Shown: positions 54,876 to 64,000 of the stretch, piece by piece
How the letters are laid out: the number at the start of each line of letters is the position of its first letter
How positions within the stretch are numbered: the first letter of the stretch is position 1
Origin: Planctomycetia bacterium
Lineage (GTDB): Bacteria; Planctomycetota; Planctomycetia; Pirellulales; UBA1268
Length of the DNA: 64,000 bases
Direction: 5' to 3'
Assembly (NCBI GenBank): GCA_026401035.1
Contig: JAPLNR010000060.1
Coordinates: 153,330-217,329 of the forward strand
The notes under the pieces: generated by a model
What the model was told of the DNA's origin: nothing
The model's input: the letters and a program-made list of their open reading frames with translations, nothing else
The model's database searches: none
Program-made: the position numbers and the translations under genes

Positions 54876-55870
54876 GCAGATTCTCCTGGGGAGTGGCTTG
54901 GGTCGGTGGCTTGGAGACGGTCGAAGAACGTCCGCTCGAGGTGAACGAAGCGGTCCGGGGGAATATCCTCGGCCCGCGCGGTCGCAGTGAAACCCATCTT
55001 TTCAAAAACCTGCTCGACGACCCGCTTGGCCGCCTCCTTGTCGCCTGATTTCTGACGTTCCGATTTTTGCGTCCCTGTCGCCATCCGCACAAGCACGCCG
55101 CGGAGGAGTTTTCGCCGATGGCAGAAAACGTCGCGGGCGAAGTCGTGAAACCGGCCGAGGTCACCAATCGCAGCCCGTCGGTCCGATTCGAGGTCGAGCC
55201 GCACGATCGCCGAATCGACCTTCGGCCGCGGCCAGAACACGCTCGGCGGCAGCACGCGGACGATTTCCGCCCGGCATTGTGCGCCGATCCAGACGGAGAG
55301 GGCGTTGTAGGAGTGGGAGCCCGCGGCCGCGGTCATGCGTTCGGCCATTTCCCGCTGCACGGTCACCGTGGCGCTGTCGAATGGGCGGGGCAGGGCGAGG
55401 AGGTTCGAGATCACCGGCGTCGCCACGCAATACGGCAGGTTTGCCGCCAGCAGCAGCCTGCCGGTCGGCGCTGCTGCGAGCGCCGCGTCGATCGCCCCCA
55501 GCAAGGCCGGCGCGAAGCGGTGCTTCGAGGCGAGCGCGTCCCCCTCCACGACTGTCACGTTGTCGCTGTCGACGAGCCGTTCACGGGCCAATTGGGCGAG
55601 GCGGGAATCGACCTCGGCCGTGACCACGTGCCCGGCCACGCGGGCCAGTCGTTCCGTCAGGGCGCCGGTGCCGGTGCCCACCTCCAGCACGACGTCGCCG
55701 GGCCGGATGCCGGCCGACCGTTCCAGCAGATCGAGCAGGTTGAGGTCGACAAGGAAATTCTGGCCCCGCTTCGCGTCGATCCGGAAGCCGACCTGCTCGA
55801 AGAGCTGCTTGAGATAGGCCGTCGTCTGCCGCGCGGGGGCGGGTGGGGAGTTTGGTTGCGAATGCGTCAT
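54872..55870 (-). CDS. ksgA: 16S rRNA (adenine1518/1519-N6)-dimethyltransferase KsgA
   Basis: 332 residues. The N-terminal AKRGQNFLVD, the SAM motif LEVGTGTGALTE and the catalytic ANLPYCVATP are clear. Its C-terminus has a basic insertion (about 265-290, MATGTQKSERQKSGDK). It dimethylates two adjacent adenosines in helix 45. The start at 55870 overlaps the ribE stop by ATGA. The frame is open far upstream, but that is ribE in another frame. Confidence 0.95.
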   Translation of the reverse strand: MTHSQPNSPPAPARQTTAYLKQLFEQVGFRIDAKRGQNFLVDLNLLDLLERSAGIRPGDVVLEVGTGTGALTERLARVAGHVVTAEVDSRLAQLARERLVDSDNVTVVEGDALASKHRFAPALLGAIDAALAAAPTGRLLLAANLPYCVATPVISNLLALPRPFDSATVTVQREMAERMTAAAGSHSYNALSVWIGAQCRAEIVRVLPPSVFWPRPKVDSAIVRLDLESDRRAAIGDLGRFHDFARDVFCHRRKLLRGVLVRMATGTQKSERQKSGDKEAAKRVVEQVFEKMGFTATARAEDIPPDRFVHLERTFFDRLQATDPSHSPGESA

Positions 55871-56466
55871 GGAGTGGCCCTCGCTTCCAGCCACCGCGCC
55901 ACGTACTTGAAGACGAGATCCGTCTCGAGATTGACCTGGCCGCCGACGGTGAGGCTGCCGAGCGTGGTACAGGCGAGCGTGTGCGGAATGAGCGCCACGC
56001 TGAACGTGGCCGCATCGACATCGACCACTGTCAGGCTGACACCGTCGATCGTCACCGAGCCCTTCGCCGCCATCTGGGAAAGCAGGGACGGCGGGGCGGA
56101 GAACCGGCAGGTCACCCAGTCGCCCTCCTGCCGGCGGGAGTCGAGTCGCCCGAGGCCGTCGACGTGGCCGGTCACGAGATGACCGCCCAGCCGATCGGTG
56201 GGCCGCATCGAACGCTCGAGGTTCACCGCAGCGCCGGCGACCAACTCGCCCAGCGTGGTGCGGCTGAGCGTCTCGGGCCCAAGTTGGAATTCGAGCCGTG
56301 GCCCGTCGCTCCGCACCACCGACAGGCAGCAGCCGCTCGTGCAAATGCTTTCGCCGATCCGGGCATCCGGCGCGATCGCGGCAGCCTCCACAACGAGCCG
56401 CACGCCGGGCGGTTCCTGGATCACCGCGACAACGCGACCGAGCGACTCTACCAATCCTGTGAACAT
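55867..56466 (-). CDS. ribE: Riboflavin synthase, alpha subunit
   Basis: 199 residues with the duplicated lumazine-binding fold: MFTGLVESLGRV at the start and HLVTGHVDGLGRL near residue 97. It dismutates two lumazines to riboflavin. ATG 56466 has AAGG 8 nt upstream. It is the first gene of ribE-ksgA-small gene, each joined by a 4-nt overlap. The other rib genes are elsewhere. Confidence 0.95.
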   Translation of the reverse strand: MFTGLVESLGRVVAVIQEPPGVRLVVEAAAIAPDARIGESICTSGCCLSVVRSDGPRLEFQLGPETLSRTTLGELVAGAAVNLERSMRPTDRLGGHLVTGHVDGLGRLDSRRQEGDWVTCRFSAPPSLLSQMAAKGSVTIDGVSLTVVDVDAATFSVALIPHTLACTTLGSLTVGGQVNLETDLVFKYVARWLEARATP

Positions 56467-56481
56467 GAGGGCCTTGAATGA

Positions 56482-57975
<1,494 letters not shown>

Positions 57976-58029
57976 TCCGCTGATCCTCAAGCGGAACCAG
58001 CAGCAAATCCGCTGCCGTATGAAGCGGTC

Positions 58030-58035
58030 TACAAT
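58030..58035 (+). promoter_or_regulatory. -10 element placed for a leaderless transcript
   Basis: TACAAT ends 6 nt before the ATG at 58042, so transcription would begin at or next to the start codon. No Shine-Dalgarno sequence is seen. A -35 is not obvious. Confidence 0.45.
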
Positions 58036-58041
58036 AGGGTC

Positions 58042-58380
58042 ATGCCTGAACCGTATCGCCTCACCGACAGCCCCTGGTTTTGGGCGTTTTTGTTCGCGCT
58101 CGTGTCGCTGGCGGGAATCGGGCTGATCGCGCCCAAGTTCGACGTGCGGCAGCGGCAGATCGAGGGGCGATTCCTGGGCCGGCAGCAGGCGGCGGAGGAG
58201 CGGGCGCGGCGGGTGGCCGGGCTGCCACCGATCGACCTTGCCGAGCAGGCGCAGGATCGCGAGGCCGTGGCACCCGGGAGGATCGTGCCGCTCTGGACGC
58301 TCGCGACGCTCGCCGCGCTTGCGGCGGGGGGCTCAGGATGGATGCTCCGTCGCGAACTGCTTGCAAAAAACCCGGCGTAG
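58042..58380 (+). CDS. Small membrane protein with two TM segments
   Basis: 112 residues. TM1 is about 13-31 (FWAFLFALVSLAGIGLIAP) and TM2 about 83-100. Between them is a charged, Gln/Arg-rich segment (RQRQIEGRFLGRQQAAEERARR) that may form a coiled coil. There is no enzyme motif. Its stop codon lies in the centre of a terminator hairpin serving the opposite-strand gene. Function unknown. Confidence 0.7.
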   Translation: MPEPYRLTDSPWFWAFLFALVSLAGIGLIAPKFDVRQRQIEGRFLGRQQAAEERARRVAGLPPIDLAEQAQDREAVAPGRIVPLWTLATLAALAAGGSGWMLRRELLAKNPA

Positions 58381-58388
58381 ACGCCGGG
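58365..58388 (-). terminator. Intrinsic terminator for the His-box hydroxylase gene, embedded in the neighbour's stop
   Basis: On the minus strand, CCCGGCGT-CT-ACGCCGGG (58388 to 58371) followed by TTTTTT. On the plus strand the same bases encode the last residues and the TAG stop of the two-TM protein. It is the best intrinsic terminator in the window. Confidence 0.8.
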
Positions 58389-58400
58389 CCGGCAATCGTC

Positions 58401-58964
58401 TCAGGCGATACCTTCCGCCCTCATGGCCTGCCAGTCGGCCTCGCTCGCCTTGGCCATGGTGCCGAACAGAAAGTCGCCGGCCGGCAGTGCCACGTTGAAG
58501 TTCTTGTCGGGATAGCGGTGATGAAGGTAGTGATGCCTGGCAAGGCGTTTATAGGCGGGCCACTGGGCGAAAAACCTGCCTTCCGGCTTGTGCATCTCCA
58601 TGTGAATCTGGTTCCACATCAGATGATGCAGGCAGACCACCACGGGAAACAGAAGTGCGGCCGTGTACGAAAAGAGGGCGAGCACCAGGCTCACCGGAAG
58701 CGCCTCCACGAAACCCTCCCGGATGTTCAGTTGAATGCCCCGATCCTCGCCGTGCGGCACCGGGTCGTCGTGAAAAAGCTTGAAGTATTGTCGGTGGTGC
58801 AAGATGGCATGGCGTTCGAACATTTTCTTCCGTGCCGCCAGGTTGCGAAGAACAAAGTGCCGCGGCTTTTTGTGCATCAGCCGGCTGTGCACCTGGTGCT
58901 CGATCAGCGACATCAGCACGGCGAGCACCAGAAACCAGCCGGCAACTTGAAGAAACAGCGCCAT
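58401..58964 (-). CDS. Fatty-acid hydroxylase/sterol desaturase-like His-box membrane protein
   Basis: 187 residues. Histidine clusters are HQVHSRLMH, HAILHHRQ, HMEMH and HHYLHHRY, the pattern of diiron membrane hydroxylases and desaturases. There are three or four hydrophobic segments. It is somewhat short for the family. The lipid substrate is unknown. It could act on the product of the FAAL fusion, but the genes are 4 kb apart and this link is only inference. Confidence 0.82.
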   Translation of the reverse strand: MALFLQVAGWFLVLAVLMSLIEHQVHSRLMHKKPRHFVLRNLAARKKMFERHAILHHRQYFKLFHDDPVPHGEDRGIQLNIREGFVEALPVSLVLALFSYTAALLFPVVVCLHHLMWNQIHMEMHKPEGRFFAQWPAYKRLARHHYLHHRYPDKNFNVALPAGDFLFGTMAKASEADWQAMRAEGIA

Positions 58965-59227
58965 CGTCCAACCTCACAAGCTCTGGTATCGGGGGGTGGT
59001 TCGCGCCGATCGCCGACTGCAAACGATTCGCGAAGACCGTAGTCCTCGGATCGAAGGCAATGAAGAGCCTCGGTCCGGCCGCCATTTCCATGCTGGCGGT
59101 GCCGACCATGCTGGGGTCGCCGTGGACAATCTTTACAGGAATGCCACCTTTGGCGTGAGGCCAGTTTTCCGCCCGGGGAAACCGCTCCGCCCCGATGGCG
59201 GAGTGACGGCGTGAAACGCTCGTGGCG

Positions 59228-60937
59228 TCAGCCGATGATCGAGCGCCGGCGGGAGACGTAGTCCCAAACCACGAAGCGGTCGAGGTCCTTTCCGGCAGTG
59301 AAGAAGACGCGGCCCTTGGCCGTCTCGGCAAGCCGATACGCAAATTGGATGTCCTCCCGCGATTGCGACCAGCCCGAAAGCAGGAACACGTTCACGGTGA
59401 TCCCCTCCCGGCGGCAGGCCTGTGCCTCGCGGATCGTCGCCTCCTCCGTCCGCGGGTGCGGCGGATAAAGCAGGAGGAGTTGGCTGCCCTCGAAGTGGGC
59501 CGTCGGCAGGCCGTCGGTGATGATGATCACCTGCTTGTTGGGTGTGTCCTGTCGTGCCAGATGCTGGCGGGAGAGCTGCAGGGCATGCTGGATGTTGGTG
59601 AAGTGGGGCGGGATGTCGCTCTCGGAAATCGCCGGGTCGCTCATGTCGGCCCGCAGCCGCACGACGGAATCGAAAATCGTGACGGGCTTGGGAAGGAGCG
59701 TCGCCACCTCCCCCATCGGCCGCGGCTTCGCGACCGAATACATCTCGATGAACTGCAGGAAGTCGCCGGGGTATTCCTTCTGCACGATGCCCTGGAGCGC
59801 CAGCGCCATCCGCTTGACGTTCACGTAGAGCCCGCCATGTCGCATCGAGCCGCTCATGTCGAGAACGACGGTTGTGGCGCACTTGGGGGTGTTGCGGGTG
59901 CGGTGCACCTCGATGTCGCGGGGATCCAGTTTCAGCGGGCCGCCGGGCGGCCCGCCGGCCCGGCGGAGCAGCGCATTGACGAGCGAGCCCGGGATGTCCA
60001 TGTGGGCCACCGAGTCGCCAAATTCGTAGGGCCGCGTCGGCACCGTCTCGACGGCACCGTCGCCCGTGACATCCACCTGATGCCGGCCGGTGCGTGACGG
60101 ATCGAGAGCCGAGAAGATCTTTTCCAGCAGTTTGCCCTGGAACACCCGCATCGCCTTGGGCGTGAGCTGGTAGCCGCGTTTGGTGCGTTCGAGACCCTGC
60201 TGTGCGGCCATCTGCTCGACGAGGTCCTGAACCTGTTGTTTGAGCCTGCCGAGTTCGTCGAGCTCGCCTGATTCGACGAATTGGCCAAGCGCCTCCATGT
60301 CGATCAGGCCGATGCGGGCGTTCTTCTTCGCCTCCTCGAGCTGTCGCAAAAGGTCCTCGATCGCCTCGAGCTCTTCCTTGACCTCGATCGCCTCGGGCAC
60401 GGTGAGCCGCTCGCGACCGGTGAAGGCCCACTTCGACGCCAACTCGTCGATCTGGTAGACGTCGCCCAGCCGATCGATCAAGCCCACGAGTTGCGTGCCG
60501 AACCGGCTCTGGTCGTTGTCCTGCGCATACCAGAGCCGCTCAAGCTGGCGGAGCTGTTCCTCCCGCACGGCTTTCTGAAACGCATCGCGGTGCCCGGCCG
60601 GCGGCTGCGCCTCCTGCGCGGCCGACCGGAAAGCCTTGCGGGCCTTCTTTTTGACCGAGTCGGTCTCGTGCCGTTCGAGGATCTTCCGGCGGCGTTCCTC
60701 GAGCAGTTTCCGAATCGATTCGAGCGACCGGCCGAGACCCTTGATCTGTTCCGGATCAAGCATCACGGCATTGGCGAGCTGTTCCTCCGTGAGGTCGTCG
60801 ATGCTGCCGAACTCGAGCATGTGCTCCATCGCCGGCGACACGAGGTCCACGTCCGGCGGCCGGGGCGGCGGAATCCGGGCCGGGTCGTAACGCTGGTAGG
60901 TGTGGACGATCCCGCCGAGTGTGTCACGGGTTGGCAT
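59228..60937 (-). CDS. VWA-domain protein, partner of an AAA+ ATPase
   Basis: 569 residues. The N-terminal half is helical and charged, with coiled-coil-like stretches (about 75-125 and 185-250). The C-terminal von Willebrand A domain has an intact MIDAS: VVLDMSGSMRHGG near 370 and IIITDGLPTAHF. It pairs with the upstream ATPase gene, 3 nt away, in the manner of chelatase I/D or MoxR/VWA systems that remodel or insert metal in a client. The client is unknown. Confidence 0.87.
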   Translation of the reverse strand: MPTRDTLGGIVHTYQRYDPARIPPPRPPDVDLVSPAMEHMLEFGSIDDLTEEQLANAVMLDPEQIKGLGRSLESIRKLLEERRRKILERHETDSVKKKARKAFRSAAQEAQPPAGHRDAFQKAVREEQLRQLERLWYAQDNDQSRFGTQLVGLIDRLGDVYQIDELASKWAFTGRERLTVPEAIEVKEELEAIEDLLRQLEEAKKNARIGLIDMEALGQFVESGELDELGRLKQQVQDLVEQMAAQQGLERTKRGYQLTPKAMRVFQGKLLEKIFSALDPSRTGRHQVDVTGDGAVETVPTRPYEFGDSVAHMDIPGSLVNALLRRAGGPPGGPLKLDPRDIEVHRTRNTPKCATTVVLDMSGSMRHGGLYVNVKRMALALQGIVQKEYPGDFLQFIEMYSVAKPRPMGEVATLLPKPVTIFDSVVRLRADMSDPAISESDIPPHFTNIQHALQLSRQHLARQDTPNKQVIIITDGLPTAHFEGSQLLLLYPPHPRTEEATIREAQACRREGITVNVFLLSGWSQSREDIQFAYRLAETAKGRVFFTAGKDLDRFVVWDYVSRRRSIIG

Positions 60938-60940
60938 GTC

Positions 60941-62368
60941 TCACCGGAAGCCCCGGGTGTCGTAAATGGTGTGGCCGTGCTGCTGGAGGCGGGAGATGCG
61001 TTCGGTGGCGTAGAGCCCGGCGAGGATGAACTCGATGCAGCTGGCGCGAATCGCGGGATCCTGCGAGGCATTCACCTCGAAGGCCCTCTCCCAGACGGCC
61101 GGCACGTCGGCGACGAGCGTTTCGTAGGCGGCCGACGGCACCATGTCGCCCACCTCCACCTTCACCCCCTCGCCGAACACCTTCGCGATCTCGTCGAGCC
61201 CGTGCTTCTCGACGTATTCCTCGAAGACGGTCGCGATCGCCTCGGCGATCACGCTGTCGAGCACCTGCCGCTCCGTCATCTGGTGGCTGCCCATCAGGTC
61301 CAGTTCCAGCTTGCCGAGGCTCGACGCGTAGATGTGGCCGAGGTCGCTGATCCGCGGCACGGAAGGCTGCTCGCCGAGCCGCACGCCCCGCTGGCGGGCG
61401 CTGGCCACCGCAGTCTTCAGGTTGGCGATCGAAAACCGGGCGCTCACGCCCGACTGCTGGTCGATGAACTTGCTCTTCCGGGCGGCGATCGTGATCTGCT
61501 CGAGAATTTCCTTCATGAAATACGGCACCACCACGGGCCACTCGCCCCCGAGATCGATCCCCGCCTCCTGCTCGGCCACGCGGATGCCGAGATCGCGTTC
61601 CCGCGGATAGTGCGTGTGGATCACCGCGCCAATCCGATCCTTCAATTGCGGGATCACCTTGCCGGAGCGGTTATAGGTCGACGGATTGGCCGAAAAGAGC
61701 AGCATCACGTCGATGTCGAACTTCACGGGATAGCCGCGAATCTGGACGTCGCGCTCCTCGAGGATGTTGAACATCCCGACCTGCACCAGTTCGTCGAGCT
61801 CCGGCAGTTCGTTCATCGCGAAGATGCCCCGGTGCAGCCGCGGAATCAAGCCGAAGTGGAGCGCTTCTTCGGAGGCCATGCTCGTGCCTCCGGCGAGTTT
61901 CGCCGGATCGATCTCGCCGATGATGTCGGCGAACTTCGTGCCCGGTGCCAGCCGCTCCGCGTAGCGTTCCTCGCGGGGCCACCAGGCGATCGGCACGTCG
62001 GCCGGGGCACGGTCGGCCACGAGCCGCTTCCCGGCCCGGCTGATCGGTCGGTAGGGGTCGTCGTGAAAAGGGATCGCCGGATCGTCGAGGTAGGGCAGTT
62101 GCTCGTCGAGGAATCGCACGAGCTGCCGCATCAACCGGCTCTTGGCCTGCCCCTTCTCGCCGAGAAACAGCATGTCGTGTCCGGCGAGGAGGGCGATGTT
62201 GATCTCGGGAACCACCGTGTCGTCGTAGCCGACGATGCCCGGAAAGAGTTCGGCACCTTCGGCGAGCAGCCGCAGAAAGTTGCCGCGGACCTCGTCCTTC
62301 ACGCTGCGGCTCTGCCAGCCGCTCGCGCGGAGTTGCTCGAGCGTCTGGGGGAGTTGTGCGGCTGGCAT
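60941..62368 (-). CDS. AAA+ ATPase, magnesium-chelatase ChlI/MoxR-like
   Basis: 475 residues. Walker A is [16 protein letters not shown] near 68-83, and the Walker B region is [18 protein letters not shown], with sensor [20 protein letters not shown]. The C-terminal helical part is longer than in MoxR. It probably forms a hexamer acting with the VWA protein encoded 3 nt downstream. GGAGA lies 7 nt before the start. Confidence 0.9.
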   Translation of the reverse strand: MPAAQLPQTLEQLRASGWQSRSVKDEVRGNFLRLLAEGAELFPGIVGYDDTVVPEINIALLAGHDMLFLGEKGQAKSRLMRQLVRFLDEQLPYLDDPAIPFHDDPYRPISRAGKRLVADRAPADVPIAWWPREERYAERLAPGTKFADIIGEIDPAKLAGGTSMASEEALHFGLIPRLHRGIFAMNELPELDELVQVGMFNILEERDVQIRGYPVKFDIDVMLLFSANPSTYNRSGKVIPQLKDRIGAVIHTHYPRERDLGIRVAEQEAGIDLGGEWPVVVPYFMKEILEQITIAARKSKFIDQQSGVSARFSIANLKTAVASARQRGVRLGEQPSVPRISDLGHIYASSLGKLELDLMGSHQMTERQVLDSVIAEAIATVFEEYVEKHGLDEIAKVFGEGVKVEVGDMVPSAAYETLVADVPAVWERAFEVNASQDPAIRASCIEFILAGLYATERISRLQQHGHTIYDTRGFR

Positions 62369-62432
62369 GGGGCGGTCTCCGGGGAGGTGCCCCTGATTGT
62401 AGACGCTCGGCGGAGCGAGGATGGGAAACGGG

Positions 62433-62463
62433 CAGGCTCAATTCTGTTCTGCACGGCGCTTGC
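62433..62463. repeat. Isolated terminal sequence of the foldback element
   Basis: It carries CAATTCTGTTCTGCACGGCG and its flank GGCAGGCT, matching the outer end of copy 1 (1100-1140, inverted) with few changes. No body of the element follows, so this is a solo end or a deletion remnant. Confidence 0.55.
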
Positions 62464-62473
62464 TCTCCGAAAA

Positions 62474-62495
62474 GTAGGACGGGCTTTAGCCTGTC
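62474..62495. repeat. GACAGGCT palindrome, copy f
   Basis: GTAG-GACGGGCT-TT-AGCCTGTC. One mismatch in the arms. It is not at a stop codon; it lies between the histidine kinase gene and the AAA+ gene. Confidence 0.75.
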
Positions 62496-62638
62496 ATGGT
62501 CTGTCATGAGGCGGCTGGCCGTATTGTTCGCCGGCGGTGACATGCTCGGAGCCGCGGAAATTGCTACAGGAGGCTCGTGGGCGATTGCGAATCGTCCGTG
62601 AGACGCAATTGTCTGCGTCTCCTGCGCGTGCCCCCGAC

Positions 62639-62667
62639 CGTCTCCTCAGCATCGGGAGTCGCAGGTG
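62639..62667. repeat. Intergenic hairpin repeat, copy 3
   Basis: Matches 9675-9703 at 28 of 29 positions, with hairpin CTCCT-cagcatc-GGGAG. It is followed by a GACAGGCT-type palindrome, as at 9714. Confidence 0.65.
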
Positions 62668-62671
62668 AGGG

Positions 62672-62692
62672 GGCAGGATTGAGCCTGTCCTA
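62672..62692. repeat. GACAGGCT palindrome, copy g, includes the histidine-kinase stop
   Basis: GGCAGGAT-TG-AGCCTGTC (62672-62689), then CTA at 62690-62692, which is the minus-strand stop TAG of the kinase gene. Confidence 0.75.
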
Positions 62693-63541
62693 TGAGATCG
62701 CCGGGAGCCTGATCGTGATCGCCGTGCCCTTCCCCGGGGCGCTTTCGACGCGGATCCGACCGCGGTGGGCGTCTACGATCTCGCGGCAGGCGGAGAGGCC
62801 AAGGCCGCTGCCCCCCTTGCCGGTCTCATCGGGCCCCGACTTCGTGGAGAAGTGCGAGTCGAACATCCGCCGCATCACGTCCGGCGTCATGCCGCAGCCC
62901 ATGTCGCGGACCATGAGGTCGACCGTGCCGAGCAGCGCATCCTGCGACAGGCGGAGAATGAGCCGGCCGCCGGTCGGCATCGCCTGACGGGCGTTGACGA
63001 GCAGGTTTAGGAGCACCTGCTGGATCTGGCTGGGGTTCGCCGACACCTTTGGCACGGGGGCAAACTCCCTCTCGACCTGCACGCGGTATTTCGTCATCTC
63101 ACGTTCGAGGAGCACGAGCACGTCCTCGATCAGGAGTTCGAGGTTGGTCGGCTCGAAGCGGGCGGCACCGGTGCGCGACATACCGAGCACGCTGGCCGTG
63201 ATCTTCGCCGCCCGCGTGCCGGCCGAGAGGATGCGCTCGAGCGCTTTGTCGCGGGTGGGTGCGTCGCGGTGCCGCAGCCCGAGTTTGGCGTAGTTGAGGA
63301 TCGTGGTCAGGGCGTTGTTGAATTCATGCGTCGTGGTGCCGAGCAGTTCGCCGAGCGTGGCTGCCTTTTGGGCATCGAGCACCTGACGGCGAAGGGCGGC
63401 CACCTCGGCCGCGTGCCGCAGCCGGGCCACGTCCAGTTGCCGGCGCAGGACGGCCGCCTCGTCTGTCCGTGGGGACCCAGGCCGACACGGCCCGACGGCC
63501 TCCGTGGAATGATCTGCAGCTTCCGCCATCGGCCTGTCCAC
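62690..63541 (-). CDS. Sensor histidine kinase (soluble)
   Basis: 283 residues. A Leu/Ala/Arg-rich coiled coil (about 30-60) leads to the DHp motif [19 protein letters not shown] (His72). The ATPase domain has [10 protein letters not shown] (N box), VRDMGCGM (G1) and [16 protein letters not shown] (G2). It has no membrane segment or sensor domain and no response regulator nearby. GTG 63541 is chosen because GGGGGAG lies 8 nt upstream; ATG 63529 is an alternative. Confidence 0.9.
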   Translation of the reverse strand: MDRPMAEAADHSTEAVGPCRPGSPRTDEAAVLRRQLDVARLRHAAEVAALRRQVLDAQKAATLGELLGTTTHEFNNALTTILNYAKLGLRHRDAPTRDKALERILSAGTRAAKITASVLGMSRTGAARFEPTNLELLIEDVLVLLEREMTKYRVQVEREFAPVPKVSANPSQIQQVLLNLLVNARQAMPTGGRLILRLSQDALLGTVDLMVRDMGCGMTPDVMRRMFDSHFSTKSGPDETGKGGSGLGLSACREIVDAHRGRIRVESAPGKGTAITIRLPAIS

Positions 63542-63787
63542 GAAAAGATCTCCCCCGGAAACCACGAAAATACTGCGGGCGCAACACTTTGGGTGCTCCT
63601 GAGGGGTATCGTCCGGTGGCGAATTGCGACTATAAACGGTTGTGTGTGCACCTTTTCGCTGCCTCGACCGTTCTATTTCCGCAGGATCGGGTCCTCGAAG
63701 CCGCGCCCTGAGCGGACCCTGACGGTGGCGTCATCCCGCCCGACTTTTCCAGCCGTGGAAGCCGTGGCGACAACAGGAGCAGGATTC

Positions 63788-64000
63788 GTGAAATCGTTAC
63801 CGGCAAACAGCCCGCAGGGCAGAGCGTCCGCCCAGCAGCCGAGACGAACCGCGGCGTTCACCCTGGTGGAGCTGTTGGTCGTGATTGCGATCATCGGCCT
63901 GATGATCGGCCTGCTGCTGCCAGCCGTACAGTCGGCCCGGGAGGCGGGGCGGCGGACGACCTGCAAGTCGAACCTGAAGCAGATCGGGATCGCTTTCCAG
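63788..64000 (+). CDS. DUF1559 pilin-like protein, 5' part only
   Basis: The visible 71 residues contain the prepilin cleavage/methylation motif [20 protein letters not shown] followed by [14 protein letters not shown] and CKSNLKQIG, the standard start of planctomycete DUF1559 proteins. GTG 63788 has AGGAG 8 nt upstream. The gene runs past the end of the window. Substrates of a type II/IV-like pseudopilin system are expected, but the function of the family is unknown. Confidence 0.88.
   Translation, partial: MKSLPANSPQGRASAQQPRRTAAFTLVELLVVIAIIGLMIGLLLPAVQSAREAGRRTTCKSNLKQIGIAFQ

Larger units (their letters stand above)
62369..62689. other. Intergenic repeat-rich region
   Basis: 321 bases without a gene. 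It holds an isolated terminal sequence of the foldback element (62433-62463), palindrome copy f (62474-62495), intergenic hairpin copy 3 (62639-62667) and palindrome copy g (62672-62692). Four repeat units within 260 bp make this the densest repeat site in the window. Confidence 0.6.

Overview
The window looks like a chromosomal segment of a high-GC planctomycete, probably close to the Pirellulales. The signs are a BBP7-type outer-membrane beta-barrel gene, the start of a DUF1559 pilin-like gene with a prepilin cleavage motif, a DUF1573 gene beside an exported multiheme cytochrome, a UVR-motif protein of a planctomycete type, and a small protein of a family I associate with planctomycetes. Genes are dense and mostly housekeeping. 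There is one tRNA (Arg-ACG). I see no rRNA, CRISPR array, phage or complete transposon.

Layout. 0.1-4.5 kb, minus strand: a small conserved gene, an FHA protein and the glycine-cleavage/lipoylation genes gcvT-gcvH-lplA. 4.6-9.5 kb: two 3'-5' exoribonucleases (yhaM-like, then rnr) and, divergently, proS. 9.8-12.6 kb: DUF1573 protein plus a tetraheme exported cytochrome. 12.6-19.2 kb, minus: nusA-infB-rbfA, an endonuclease III-fold gene and yebC. 19.4-25.6 kb, minus: the fatty-acid block rpmF-fabD-fabG-acpP-fabF, followed by an exported secretin-like gene and a ketosynthase homologue whose active-site Cys has become Glu. 25.7-28.1 kb: ruvC-ruvA-ruvB. 28.6-31.5 kb: tRNA-Arg and an MFS-acyltransferase fusion. 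32.4-37.7 kb, plus: a carotenoid cluster (two CrtI/CrtN-type enzymes, a PlsC-type acyltransferase, a family 2 glycosyltransferase). 37.7-41.5 kb: purE-purK, an L-threonylcarbamoyladenylate synthase and an SDR. 41.5-50.9 kb: an MFS transporter, PPK2, an M24 peptidase, a UVR protein, ArfB, a TIM-barrel protein, a TraB-like exported protein and BBP7. 51-56.5 kb, minus: a 1163-residue fatty-acyl-AMP ligase/ACP/alpha-oxoamine synthase fusion, then ribE-ksgA and a small gene chained by 4-nt overlaps. 56.7-64 kb: eno, a small membrane protein, a hydroxylase-like His-box protein, an AAA+/VWA pair, a histidine kinase and the start of a DUF1559 gene.

Lipid and envelope chemistry is the theme that links many genes: type II fatty acid synthesis with a catalytically dead ketosynthase, lipoyl transfer, an MFS/PlsC lysophospholipid-type fusion, a glycosylated and acylated carotenoid pathway, and a multidomain enzyme predicted to join an activated fatty acid to an amino acid.

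The most unusual features outside genes are repeats. Two copies of a roughly 430-445 bp foldback element lie 27 kb apart in opposite orientation; copy 1 has 32-bp terminal inverted repeats and no coding capacity. A short palindrome, core GACAGGCT-NN-AGCCTGTC, occurs seven times, and in five of them the TAG just before the core is the stop codon of the adjacent gene.
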